From an uncultured Ruminococcus sp. (GTDB taxonomy: Bacteria; Bacillota; Clostridia; Oscillospirales; Acutalibacteraceae): a stretch of 9,027 nucleotides of DNA. Location: positions 1 through 9,027 of the forward strand of contig CAJOHT010000026.1 in NCBI GenBank assembly GCA_905234305.1, written 5' to 3'. The notes below the pieces were generated by a model. The model ran no database searches. It was not told where the DNA came from and was given only the letters and a program-made list of their open reading frames with translations. Of the stretch, positions 1 to 7,039 are shown in pieces. Position 1 is the first letter of the stretch. Each line of letters starts with the position of its first letter. Position numbers and translations under genes: made by a program.

Positions 1-1883
1 TTTTCCGTGTTCAGCTCCGCCGTATTGAGCGCGGGTTTTGCGATAGGAATACTCTTTCCTTTTTTTATAAACAAAGGCACTTCATTCAAAGCAACTTCAA
101 CATAACGAAGTCCTTTTTTCATTTCTCTCTTAACTACATTTTCTCCGCTCAGCTTAACGAAGGTCATATCCTCGGGCAGGTATATGTTCCTGCCGCTTTT
201 ATTCTGCTCGTATACGGGCGCTATCATACACTCATTTCCGAGCATAAGCTGATCCTCAACCTCGCGGGCGATTTTATCCTCGGGATAATCAAACGCCAGC
301 GGCTTAAACATCATATCGTTTTCCTCGCTGCAGCGGCGGTAGGTTTTATAGATATACGGGATAAGACGGTAACGTACCGCGAGTACATCCGAAAAATCCT
401 TACAGTCGCCGAACTGATACGCCTCCTGGGCGCGGGTACCGAGAGCGCGGTGATTACGCATAAGCGGCGTAAATACCCCGAGCGCGAGCCATCTTAACAG
501 CAAATCGCGCGTAACATTATTGTTAAATCCGCCTAAATCGGCTCCGCAGTATAAAAAGCCGCACATATTAACGCTCGGCAGCATTTTTAAATTCAGAAGA
601 AGATGCGACCACCAGCTGAAATTATCGCCGAACCAGATACCGCTCGTACGGTGAGCGCCGATATATGACGCTCTCGAAAAAATCAATTTTTTCTCCTTGC
701 CGAACTCCTTCTCGAAATACTCGCCCGCCGCCTTAGTCATAAACGCGCCGTAGATATTATGCACATCCTTATGGCAAACGCGCTTTCCGTTTATATTATG
801 GTAAAAGCTGCTGTAATCCTCCATATTGTTCTGGATACCTAGCATAGCGTTTTTTGTTTCAAAAAATCCCCATATACCTATCTCTTCGCTTCTTATTTTA
901 TCGAGCTTCTCAAAGGCTTTATTAAGCCCCTTTACCGAATAGAAAATCGCGGGCTCGTTCATATCGTTCCAAAATCCGTCAACGCCCATATCCGTGAGCG
1001 TTTTATACTGACGCCCGAACCATTCGCGCGCGTCTTTATTAAGGAAATCGGGAAGCCCTACTATCCCGGGCCATACTCCGCACTCAAACTCGTTTCCGTT
1101 CTCATCGGTACAAAAATAACCGTTTTTATGTCCCTCGTCATAAACGGAGTAGCCCTCCTCCTTTTTAACTCCCGCGTCGATAATCGGGATAAGGTGGATA
1201 TTATTCTCCTTCATCTCAGCGGCGAACGCTTTAAAATCGGGAAAAAGCTCCTTATTAACGGTAAAATCCTTAAACCGCTCCATATAGTCGATATCCATAT
1301 AGATACAGTCGAGCGGAAGATTATTTTTACGATGGTTCTCGCGAACGTTCACAAAATCCTCCTGCTTAGCGTAACCCCAGCAGCTTTGCTGATAACCGAA
1401 AGCCCAAAGCGGCGGTATGTAGCTCTGTCCGATTATTTTCCTGAACTGCTTTATAATATCGATCTCGCTTTCGCCGTCGATATAATACAAATCAGCGTCG
1501 GGCTTATCGAGAGTAATAACACAGGTATCGGGGGTTTCATAACCTAAATCCCATACGATTTTCGATGGGTAATCGACGAAAAGCCCGAATTTTTCCCTGC
1601 CGCTTACGACAATAAAATTATGGGCGCTGTAAAGCGAGCGCTTATCCTCGACGTGGTTAGTTTCGTCGCTGCACCAGCTCTCATAGATCCAGCCGCGCTT
1701 ATTGATACCGCGCGTAGTTTCGCCGAGCCCGAAAATCATATCGTTCTTCTCTATATTAAAGCATATTTCCGCTTTCCCGTTTATTTCCAAGTATAACGGA
1801 AAGTCTTTTATATCATTTATCTTAAGCCTTTCAACAACAGCCTCGGTATCAATAGGCTCGCCTATCCGAAATTTCCTAATCAT
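1..1883 (-). CDS. GH31 alpha-glucosidase, C-terminus cut by window edge
   Basis: Glycoside hydrolase family 31 retaining alpha-glucosidase, expected to release glucose from the non-reducing ends of short alpha-glucans. The frame stays open for 627 codons from ATG 1883 to the left edge. An N-terminal beta-sandwich (about residues 1-145) precedes the TIM barrel. The nucleophile motif GFWNDMNEPAIF puts the catalytic Asp at residue 307, and SGIWFGDN puts the acid/base Asp at 420. Other GH31 hallmarks are LDCIYMDIDYM, FSRASYIGAHR and FTPLMRNHRALGTR. Trp169 sits in QQSCWGY. No signal peptide is visible, so the enzyme is probably cytoplasmic and acts on imported oligosaccharides. The start is supported by a GGGGTG ribosome binding site about 6 bases upstream. 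D307, D420 and W169 match the numbering I recall for the 663-residue Blautia obeum enzyme; if the lengths agree, only about 35 residues are missing. The family is certain; substrate preference is inferred. Confidence 0.95.
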   Translation of the reverse strand, partial: MIRKFRIGEPIDTEAVVERLKINDIKDFPLYLEINGKAEICFNIEKNDMIFGLGETTRGINKRGWIYESWCSDETNHVEDKRSLYSAHNFIVVSGREKFGLFVDYPSKIVWDLGYETPDTCVITLDKPDADLYYIDGESEIDIIKQFRKIIGQSYIPPLWAFGYQQSCWGYAKQEDFVNVRENHRKNNLPLDCIYMDIDYMERFKDFTVNKELFPDFKAFAAEMKENNIHLIPIIDAGVKKEEGYSVYDEGHKNGYFCTDENGNEFECGVWPGIVGLPDFLNKDAREWFGRQYKTLTDMGVDGFWNDMNEPAIFYSVKGLNKAFEKLDKIRSEEIGIWGFFETKNAMLGIQNNMEDYSSFYHNINGKRVCHKDVHNIYGAFMTKAAGEYFEKEFGKEKKLIFSRASYIGAHRTSGIWFGDNFSWWSHLLLNLKMLPSVNMCGFLYCGADLGGFNNNVTRDLLLRWLALGVFTPLMRNHRALGTRAQEAYQFGDCKDFSDVLAVRYRLIPYIYKTYRRCSEENDMMFKPLAFDYPEDKIAREVEDQLMLGNECMIAPVYEQNKSGRNIYLPEDMTFVKLSGENVVKREMKKGLRYVEVALNEVPLFIKKGKSIPIAKPALNTAELNTE

Positions 1884-1912
1884 AAAGCACCCCGCTTATT
1901 CAGACTGATTTT

Positions 1913-1941
1913 ATTTTACGATATATAACTACAAATTGCAA
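1913..1941 (-). promoter_or_regulatory. Promoter of the GH31 gene
   Basis: On the minus strand, TTGCAA (1936-1941) and TAAAAT (1913-1918) are separated by exactly 17 bp, matching the sigma-A consensus at 4/6 and 5/6 positions. The start point would be near 1906, leaving a leader of roughly 23 bases that carries the GGGGTG ribosome binding site. It lies just downstream of the aromatic-operon terminator, so the glucosidase looks like an independent transcription unit. No operator or cre-like site was recognised around it. Confidence 0.6.
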
Positions 1942-1951
1942 GATTATACGC

Positions 1952-1984
1952 AAAACAGACGGCATAAAATACGCCGTCTGTTTT
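1952..1984 (-). terminator. Intrinsic terminator of the aromatic amino acid cluster
   Basis: Perfect 12-bp inverted repeat (AAAACAGACGGC at 1952-1963, GCCGTCTGTTTT at 1973-1984) with a 9-base loop. It starts 8 bases after the chorismate mutase stop codon. The A/T ends of the arms supply the U-run in the minus-strand transcript, which then continues with GCG. The plus-strand reading also ends in a T-run, so the hairpin could work both ways, although no plus-strand gene points into it. Confidence 0.85.
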
Positions 1985-1992
1985 TATAAAAC

Positions 1993-2259
1993 TCAGTTTT
2001 CTATAATACTATGCTGCAATTCGCGGGAAAGCTCCATAAGCTTTTCAAACAACTCTCTCGCGTAACCGCCGTATTCCCCGCCGTCAAGCTCGACCTTATC
2101 GAGGATCTCCCTCTCCCTATCAGCGTTAAGAACGGGAATGCCGTTAGCCTTTTTATATTCGCCGACTTCCTTAGCGCAGTCCATTCGCTCTTTAAAAAGA
2201 TTTAAAAGCTCGGCATCAATTCTATTAATATCCTTACGGATCTCATCTAAATTTCTCAT
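1993..2259 (-). CDS. Monofunctional chorismate mutase, AroQ (all-helical) type
   Basis: Rearranges chorismate to prephenate, the branch point for phenylalanine and tyrosine. The 88-residue protein is a single AroQ-type helical domain, the usual size for a stand-alone mutase. Aligned by eye to the E. coli P-protein mutase domain, the active-site residues are present: Arg8 (R11), Arg25 (R28), Lys36 (K39), Arg48 (R51), Glu49 (E52), Ser78 (S84) and Gln82 (Q88). Asn45 replaces the E. coli Asp48, a position that varies. No prephenate dehydratase or ACT domain is fused, so no allosteric site is apparent. ATG 2259 lies 4 bases after the aroC stop, with AGGA 7 bases upstream inside the aroC end. It is the last gene before the terminator. 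It presumably feeds TyrA from the same cluster. Gene-symbol usage for this family varies (aroQ, aroH, pheA), so none is given. Confidence 0.93.
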   Translation of the reverse strand: MRNLDEIRKDINRIDAELLNLFKERMDCAKEVGEYKKANGIPVLNADREREILDKVELDGGEYGGYARELFEKLMELSRELQHSIIEN

Positions 2260-2263
2260 ACAA

Positions 2264-3334
2264 TTATCCTAACATATCAAATATCGCTATCGCGGCGGCG
2301 GCTTCTACAACGGGTACCGCTCTCGGCACGATACAGGGATCGTGTCTGCCTTTTATCTCAAGCGTAGTATTCTCCCCCGTCTTAAGGTCAACGGTACGCT
2401 GGGGCTTTGCTATCGACGGCGTCGGCTTAACAGCCGCTCGGAAAATTATCGGCATACCGCTCGATATCCCGCCGAGGATACCGCCGCTGTTGTTTGTTTC
2501 GGTGAAAACTTTCCCGTCCTTACAGAAAAACCCGTCGTTATTCTCGCTGCCCTTAAGCTCGGCGCTTTTAAAACCCGCTCCGAACTCAATACCCTTTACG
2601 GCGGGGATTCCGAATACCGCCTTTGAGATTGCGCCCTCTAATCCGTCAAACAACGGTCCGCCTATGCCCGCGGGCATTCCCGTAACGGCGCACTCAACAA
2701 TACCGCCTACGCTGTCGAGGTCTTTACGCGCGGCTTCAACCGCGGAACGCATTTCTTCCTCTTTAGAGGTATCGATCAGCGCGAAAACCGAGTTATTAAG
2801 CCTGTTTATAAGTTCATCATCTATCTCAACGGGATTGAATCTTTCGTCCTCAATACCAGCGATAGACGCGATATGGGCGGCGATTTTGATACCCTTTTGC
2901 TCTAAAATCTGCCTCAGTACGGCTCCCGCGAACACGATCGGCGCGGTAAGACGTCCGCTGAAATGACCGCCGCCGCGGATATCGTTATGCCCGCCGTATT
3001 TTACAAACGCGGCATAGTCGCTGTGGGATGGGCGCGGAGTTTCAAGCAAGCCCGAATAATCCTTGCTTTTTGTATTCGTATTCTCTATAACGCAGGCTAT
3101 CGGCGCTCCCGTCGTAACGCCGTTAAGAATTCCCGACTTAACCTCGGGGAAATCCTTCTCGAGCCTCGGGGTAGCGGTTTTATCCCTGCCCGGAGCGCGG
3201 CGCGCCATCTGCGCAAGCGCTTTATCCATATCGATTTTATACCCCGCGGGCACTCCCGCGAGTACCGCTCCGATAGCTTCGCCGTGGCTTTCGCCGAAAA
3301 CGGTGAGCTTTATTTTTTCTCCGTAAAACGACAT
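2264..3334 (-). CDS. aroC: Chorismate synthase
   Basis: Catalyses the last shikimate step: 1,4-anti-elimination of phosphate from 5-enolpyruvylshikimate 3-phosphate to give chorismate, using reduced FMN. The 356-residue product has the family signatures in order: FGESHG at 13-18 with His17, a basic ARRAPGR segment near 44-50, RPSHSDYA near 101-108, RGGGHFSGR at 120-128, the glycine-rich GGILGGISSGMP at 284-295, and GRHDPCIVPRAVPV at 329-342 with the conserved Asp332. The upstream in-frame GTG at 3340 abuts the ribosome binding site directly. ATG 3334 has GGAGGTG 7 bases upstream and is therefore chosen. Its A is also the last base of the aroA stop codon (TGATG), which suggests translational coupling. 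No flavin reductase domain is fused, so reduced FMN must come from elsewhere. Confidence 0.97.
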   Translation of the reverse strand: MSFYGEKIKLTVFGESHGEAIGAVLAGVPAGYKIDMDKALAQMARRAPGRDKTATPRLEKDFPEVKSGILNGVTTGAPIACVIENTNTKSKDYSGLLETPRPSHSDYAAFVKYGGHNDIRGGGHFSGRLTAPIVFAGAVLRQILEQKGIKIAAHIASIAGIEDERFNPVEIDDELINRLNNSVFALIDTSKEEEMRSAVEAARKDLDSVGGIVECAVTGMPAGIGGPLFDGLEGAISKAVFGIPAVKGIEFGAGFKSAELKGSENNDGFFCKDGKVFTETNNSGGILGGISSGMPIIFRAAVKPTPSIAKPQRTVDLKTGENTTLEIKGRHDPCIVPRAVPVVEAAAAIAIFDMLG

Positions 3335-4587
3335 CAGCACACACCTCCGATATCCTTATATTTCTCAAAATAATCGGGAAAACTTTTATTTATACTTTCC
3401 CTGTCGGTAATCGTTACCTCTCCGCCGCAAATCAGCGCCGCTACGGACGCGGACATCACGATTCTATGGTCGTTAGCGCCGTTGACCTTACCGCCCTTAA
3501 GCGGGGCGCTTCCCGTTATTACAAGCCCGTCGGATTTCTCGACAACATTTCCGCCGAGCGACTTAAGCATATCGGCGGTAGTTTTTAGACGGTCGCTTTC
3601 CTTTATCCTCAGCCTTTCGGCTCCGTAAATCCTAGTTACGCCCTCGGCGGCAGTCGCCGCTACGGAGAGTATCGGAACTAAGTCAGGGATATTCCGAGCG
3701 TCGATTTCAATTCCTCTTAGCTTGGATTTCCTTACTTTTACGCTGTTTTCCGTCGCCTCAATATCAGCGCCGAAGCGTTTTAAAAGCTCGGCAATCTCTT
3801 TATCGCACTGAGTTGAGTTAAGAGTTACGCCCTCAACTTTGACGTCGCCCGAAAGCGCTCCCGCCGTCATAAAAAACGCCGCCTGTGACCAGTCGCCGTC
3901 GGTACGGTAATCGGTCGGGGTATATTTTTGGTTTCCTTTTACGAACCAGCCGTAATCGGTACGCTCGATTTTTATGCCGAACTTTTTAAGGCAGGCAATC
4001 GTCATATCGATATAACCGACACTCTCGAGCTTAGTAGTCAGCACAATCTCGCTGTCGCCGTCGAGCATAGGAAGCGCGAACAAAAGCCCCGTAATAAACT
4101 GGGAGCTTATATTACCCGCGACTTCAAATTTTCCCGCTTTAAGCTGTCCGCTTATCTTCAGCGGAAGCGTTCCCGAGGTTTCGCAGCTTACTCCCGCCTT
4201 TGGAAGCAAATCCGAAAAAATCCCTATCGGACGGCTCAATAGACTGCCGCTGCCCGTAAAGTCGGCGTTAATTCCGCCTGCCGCGGCAATCGGCACAAAA
4301 AACCTCAGCGTAGAACCGCTCTCTATACAATTGAGCTTAGCGCTCTTTTTACTGAAAATATTACTGCCGTCAACCCTGAGCGTATCGCCGTCAAGCGCGC
4401 ATTTTGCGCCTAAAGCCCGCACGCAGTCTATCGTCGCCTTAATATCGTTAGACAGCGAAACAGGCGCTATCTCGCATACGCCGCCCGATAAGGCGGCGCA
4501 TATAACCGCTCGGTGAACGTCGCTCTTCGACGGAGGGGCTTTTACTACTCCGTTAAGCCGCGACGGTTTAATAATAATATCTGACAT
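3334..4587 (-). CDS. aroA: 5-enolpyruvylshikimate-3-phosphate synthase
   Basis: Transfers the enolpyruvyl group of PEP to shikimate 3-phosphate. At 417 residues it has the normal length and two-domain layout. Visible family residues are Lys21, Ser22 and Arg26 in PPSKSDVHR; the PEP-site loop ESGSTLRF at 89-96; SRP near 118-120; SSQ at 161-163; catalytic Asp302 in IPDLVPIL; RIKESDRL at 327-334 with Glu330; and NDHR at 372-375. The PEP-site loop differs from the NAGTAMRP of E. coli and plants: the position of their Thr97 is Ser92 and that of Pro101 is Phe96. This points to a clostridial-type enzyme rather than the E. coli class. The start codon lies 20 bases inside the end of aroB, with only a weak AAGAGA ribosome binding site, so coupling to aroB translation is likely. 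The stop overlaps the aroC start by one base. Confidence 0.97.
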   Translation of the reverse strand: MSDIIIKPSRLNGVVKAPPSKSDVHRAVICAALSGGVCEIAPVSLSNDIKATIDCVRALGAKCALDGDTLRVDGSNIFSKKSAKLNCIESGSTLRFFVPIAAAGGINADFTGSGSLLSRPIGIFSDLLPKAGVSCETSGTLPLKISGQLKAGKFEVAGNISSQFITGLLFALPMLDGDSEIVLTTKLESVGYIDMTIACLKKFGIKIERTDYGWFVKGNQKYTPTDYRTDGDWSQAAFFMTAGALSGDVKVEGVTLNSTQCDKEIAELLKRFGADIEATENSVKVRKSKLRGIEIDARNIPDLVPILSVAATAAEGVTRIYGAERLRIKESDRLKTTADMLKSLGGNVVEKSDGLVITGSAPLKGGKVNGANDHRIVMSASVAALICGGEVTITDRESINKSFPDYFEKYKDIGGVC

Positions 4588-5644
4588 CTTTTTCTCTTAT
4601 TCTTATAAAACTCTCAAGCTCCTTAAGCTCGGTTTTCTTAATAAAGCTATCGCCGAGCTTTTTAAGCAGGACGAGGTTAACGCTGCCCGCGCCCGCCTTC
4701 TTATCACCTTCGCAGAACTTCGCGATTTTCCTTATGCTCGCGTCGTCGGATACAGGGAGCTTGTATTTTTTCAACAGGTTAATAAGCCGTTCGGAAACGC
4801 CCGTCTCGGTAATCCCATCCTGTTCGGAAGCCTTCGTTATCATTACCATTCCTATCGCAACCGCCTGACCGTGGGAAAGGCTGTCAAAGTTGTAAATCTT
4901 CTCGAGGCTGTGACCTATAGTATGTCCGAAATTCAGGAGCATACGCTCGCCCGCTTCTTTCTCGTCGCGTACGACTACATCGCGTTTTATGCTCACGCAA
5001 CGCTCGATCACGTCCTCGATAATATCAGCCGCGTTTTTACTTTCAAGCGTCTCAAACAGCGCCTTATCCTTAATACAGCCGTACTTAATAACCTCAGCCA
5101 TACCGTCGTTATAATAATACTCGGGCAGGGTATCGAGCGTATCGGGGTCGATTATAACAAGCCTCGGCTGGTGGAACGCTCCTACAAGATTTTTGCCCGA
5201 AGGTATATCAACGCCCGTTTTTCCTCCTACAGAGGAATCAACCTGCGCTAAAAGCGAGGTCGGAATCTGGACAAAGTCTATTCCGCGCATATACGTAGCT
5301 GCCGCGAATCCCGCCATATCTCCGCAGACTCCGCCGCCGAGCGCTACCACTATATCCTTTCGGGACATTTTAAAGTCCGCCATATGGTAATACATATTTG
5401 AAATCGTATTAAGGTTTTTACTCTTCTCTCCCGCCCCGTAGGTAAACAAACTCGTTATAAAGCCGCATTTCTCAAGCGAGGAAATAACATCCCCTACATA
5501 GAACTTTCCTACGTTAGTATCGGAAATAACCGTTACTCTCGACGCGGAGGTAACGTTCTTAATAAGCGGACCGACATTTTTAATTAGTCCGCGCTCAATC
5601 ATAATATCATAGGGTTTATCGGTATTTACCCTTACCTTCCTCAT
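4568..5644 (-). CDS. aroB: 3-dehydroquinate synthase
   Basis: Second shikimate step: NAD- and metal-dependent cyclisation of DAHP to 3-dehydroquinate. The 358 residues match the family's usual length. The NAD-binding GGGVCGDMAGFAA lies at 103-115, followed by IPTSLLAQVDSSVGGKTG at 127-144. The metal ligands appear intact: Glu184 in NDGMAEVIKYG, His241 in NFGHTIGH, and His258 in SHGQ. ATG 5644 overlaps the tyrA stop as ATGA, and AAGGAGG (5655-5661) sits 10 bases upstream within tyrA. The C-terminal tail, rich in charged residues and ending in three tyrosines, extends 20 bases into aroA. No gene for the preceding enzyme (DAHP synthase) or the following one (dehydroquinate dehydratase) is adjacent. 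Confidence 0.97.
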   Translation of the reverse strand: MRKVRVNTDKPYDIMIERGLIKNVGPLIKNVTSASRVTVISDTNVGKFYVGDVISSLEKCGFITSLFTYGAGEKSKNLNTISNMYYHMADFKMSRKDIVVALGGGVCGDMAGFAAATYMRGIDFVQIPTSLLAQVDSSVGGKTGVDIPSGKNLVGAFHQPRLVIIDPDTLDTLPEYYYNDGMAEVIKYGCIKDKALFETLESKNAADIIEDVIERCVSIKRDVVVRDEKEAGERMLLNFGHTIGHSLEKIYNFDSLSHGQAVAIGMVMITKASEQDGITETGVSERLINLLKKYKLPVSDDASIRKIAKFCEGDKKAGAGSVNLVLLKKLGDSFIKKTELKELESFIRIREKDVRYYY

Positions 5645-6471
5645 TCTCCGAGTGCCTCCTTAGTTTGATGTGCTTTTTCAAGCAGTTGTTCAATCCGTTT
5701 TTTATCGTCAGCTTTTACCGCCGCGGTAATCGCAAGAATATTATCTCTCAGTGTCTCAAGCTCGGCGATAAGCGGTTCTCTGTTCTCGAGGAACAGCTCG
5801 CTCCAAAGCTCCGCGTTTATATTAGCCACCCTCGACACGTCCTTATATGAACCCGCGGAAAAGCCTTTATGCTTAATACAGCACGGACTCAGTACATACG
5901 CGCAGGCGAGTACGTGCGGCAGCTGGGACGTAAAGGCTATCATACGGTCGTGTTCCTCAGGGTCGGAAATCTTTATCATTCCGAATTTCATCTCCAGCGC
6001 TAAATCGGAAAGGAGCTTAACGCTCTCGTCGGACGATTCACAGGGAACAATAATATAGCTCGCCCCGTTAAAAAGCTCGGAGTCGGACGATTCGTAGCCG
6101 TTAGTTTCCTTGCCCGCCATAGGATGGCTTCCGACGAACTGAAAACCGTATTTTCTGCCGAGTTCAGTCAGCTTCGGGCAGATTTTCGACTTAATGCCCG
6201 CCGAGTCGGTAACAACGGCTCCCTTATTAATATACTTTCCGTTCTTTTCAATAAAACGCACCGCGGCTTCGGGATAAAGCGCGAGTATTATAGCATCCGC
6301 TTCGCTAAGGCTTTCTTCGTTTCCGATTTCGTCTATAGCTCCGTCGGAAAGCGCCTTTTCGAGTGTTGAGCGGGTGCGGTTGATCCCGATAACGTAATGG
6401 TCGGTATTCTTTTTTAACGACTTACAAAAGCTGCCGCCGATAATGCCCAATCCTACGACCGCTATTTTCAT
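5641..6471 (-). CDS. tyrA: Prephenate dehydrogenase
   Basis: Oxidatively decarboxylates prephenate to 4-hydroxyphenylpyruvate, the tyrosine precursor. The 276-residue protein begins with a Rossmann NAD(P) site, GLGIIGGS at 7-14. Substrate-site signatures are GSHPMAGKETNG at 114-125 with His116, SQLPHVLA at 182-189 with His186, and KDVSRVA at 210-216 with Arg214. It ends after the helical dimerisation domain. There is no fused chorismate mutase and no C-terminal ACT domain, so feedback inhibition through ACT is not expected. A GTG at 6480 is in frame three codons upstream, but ATG 6471 has GAGTG 6 bases upstream and starts directly on the Rossmann strand MKIAVVG, so ATG is chosen. It is the first gene after the internal promoter and palindrome, and its stop overlaps the aroB start as ATGA. 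Confidence 0.95.
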   Translation of the reverse strand: MKIAVVGLGIIGGSFCKSLKKNTDHYVIGINRTRSTLEKALSDGAIDEIGNEESLSEADAIILALYPEAAVRFIEKNGKYINKGAVVTDSAGIKSKICPKLTELGRKYGFQFVGSHPMAGKETNGYESSDSELFNGASYIIVPCESSDESVKLLSDLALEMKFGMIKISDPEEHDRMIAFTSQLPHVLACAYVLSPCCIKHKGFSAGSYKDVSRVANINAELWSELFLENREPLIAELETLRDNILAITAAVKADDKKRIEQLLEKAHQTKEALGE

Positions 6472-6507
6472 ACAAATCACTCTTTTTTACAAAATTACAG
6501 GGATTAT

Positions 6508-6536
6508 ATTTTAGCACTTTAAAGTGCTGATGTCAA
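6508..6536 (-). promoter_or_regulatory. Internal promoter for tyrA-aroB-aroA-aroC-mutase
   Basis: On the minus strand a perfect TTGACA (6531-6536) and TAAAAT (6508-6513, 5/6 to consensus) are separated by exactly 17 bp. The -35 box overlaps the aroK stop codon. The start point would fall near 6501, giving a leader of about 30 bases with the tyrA ribosome binding site. It sits in the only sizeable gap of the cluster. It would let the last five genes be transcribed independently of aroE-aroK. The promoter is inferred from sequence only. Confidence 0.72.
6513..6528. promoter_or_regulatory. Perfect 16-bp palindrome, candidate repressor operator
   Basis: AGCACTTTAAAGTGCT is a perfect inverted repeat that fills the spacer between the -35 and -10 boxes of the tyrA promoter and touches the first base of the -10. 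A dimeric regulator bound there would block RNA polymerase. As RNA it could form a 6-bp hairpin, but no U-run follows on the minus strand, so a terminator is unlikely. The arms resemble CIRCE half-sites (TTAGCACTC) but lack the 9-base spacer, so HrcA is not supported. The regulator is unknown; a related site lies at 7882-7897. Confidence 0.6.
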
Positions 6537-7039
6537 GATATGTACAGTATTCCAAGAATAATTTCCGTCACCCTGTTAGTCGAGAAATTACCGTCGATAT
6601 ATACGGACGCCGCTTTCTTATAAATCGGAGCGCGTTTTTCGAGAAGCTCCTTAATAACCTCGTTACGGTTTTCGACCTGAAGCAGCGGACGCCTTGTATC
6701 TCGCTTCAATCTTTCGCAGAGTATTTCGTACTTAACGTCTATATAAATTATCCTGCCCGATTTTTTAAGGATATCTATATTTCTTTGAAAGGTAAGCGTT
6801 CCGCCTCCCGCGGCGATAATGAGTCCCTCTTTTTCGGAAAGCTCCCTACACGCCTCGGTTTCCATCTCGCGGAATTTTTCCTCCCCGTATTTCTCGAAAA
6901 TCTCCTTAACGGTTATTCCCGCTTTATCCTCGATATACCTGTCCAAATCGATAAACGGCATATCGGTTTTCGCGGAGAGCTTACGCCCGATCGTACTTTT
7001 TCCGCAGCCCATAAAACCGCAGAGTATTATATTTTTCAT
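6533..7039 (-). CDS. aroK: Shikimate kinase
   Basis: Phosphorylates shikimate at the 3-hydroxyl using ATP. The 168-residue P-loop kinase carries Walker A GFMGCGKST at 8-16, the shikimate-binding Asp33 in IDLDRYIE and Arg57 in KFREME, the glycine motif AAGGGT at 76-81, and the lid arginines RRPLL at 116-120. Arg136 in EKRAPIY is a further substrate-binding position. The frame extends 11 codons upstream to 7072, but those residues are not P-loop-like. ATG 7039 starts directly on the first strand and overlaps the aroE stop as ATGA, so it is chosen. The ribosome binding site GAGGAG is about 11 bases upstream inside aroE, a slightly long spacing that fits coupling. The stop codon lies within the -35 box of the downstream promoter. 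Confidence 0.96.
   Translation of the reverse strand: MKNIILCGFMGCGKSTIGRKLSAKTDMPFIDLDRYIEDKAGITVKEIFEKYGEEKFREMETEACRELSEKEGLIIAAGGGTLTFQRNIDILKKSGRIIYIDVKYEILCERLKRDTRRPLLQVENRNEVIKELLEKRAPIYKKAASVYIDGNFSTNRVTEIILGILYIS

Noticed and set aside
6513..6528. Terminator between aroK and tyrA
   Set aside because: The hairpin is short and A/T-rich at the loop, and it is not followed by a U-run on either strand.
6511..6530. CIRCE heat-shock operator reading of the aroK-tyrA palindrome
   Set aside because: The arms resemble TTAGCACTC/GAGTGCTAA, but CIRCE needs a 9-base spacer between 9-bp arms. Here the arms abut directly, and the downstream genes are not chaperones.
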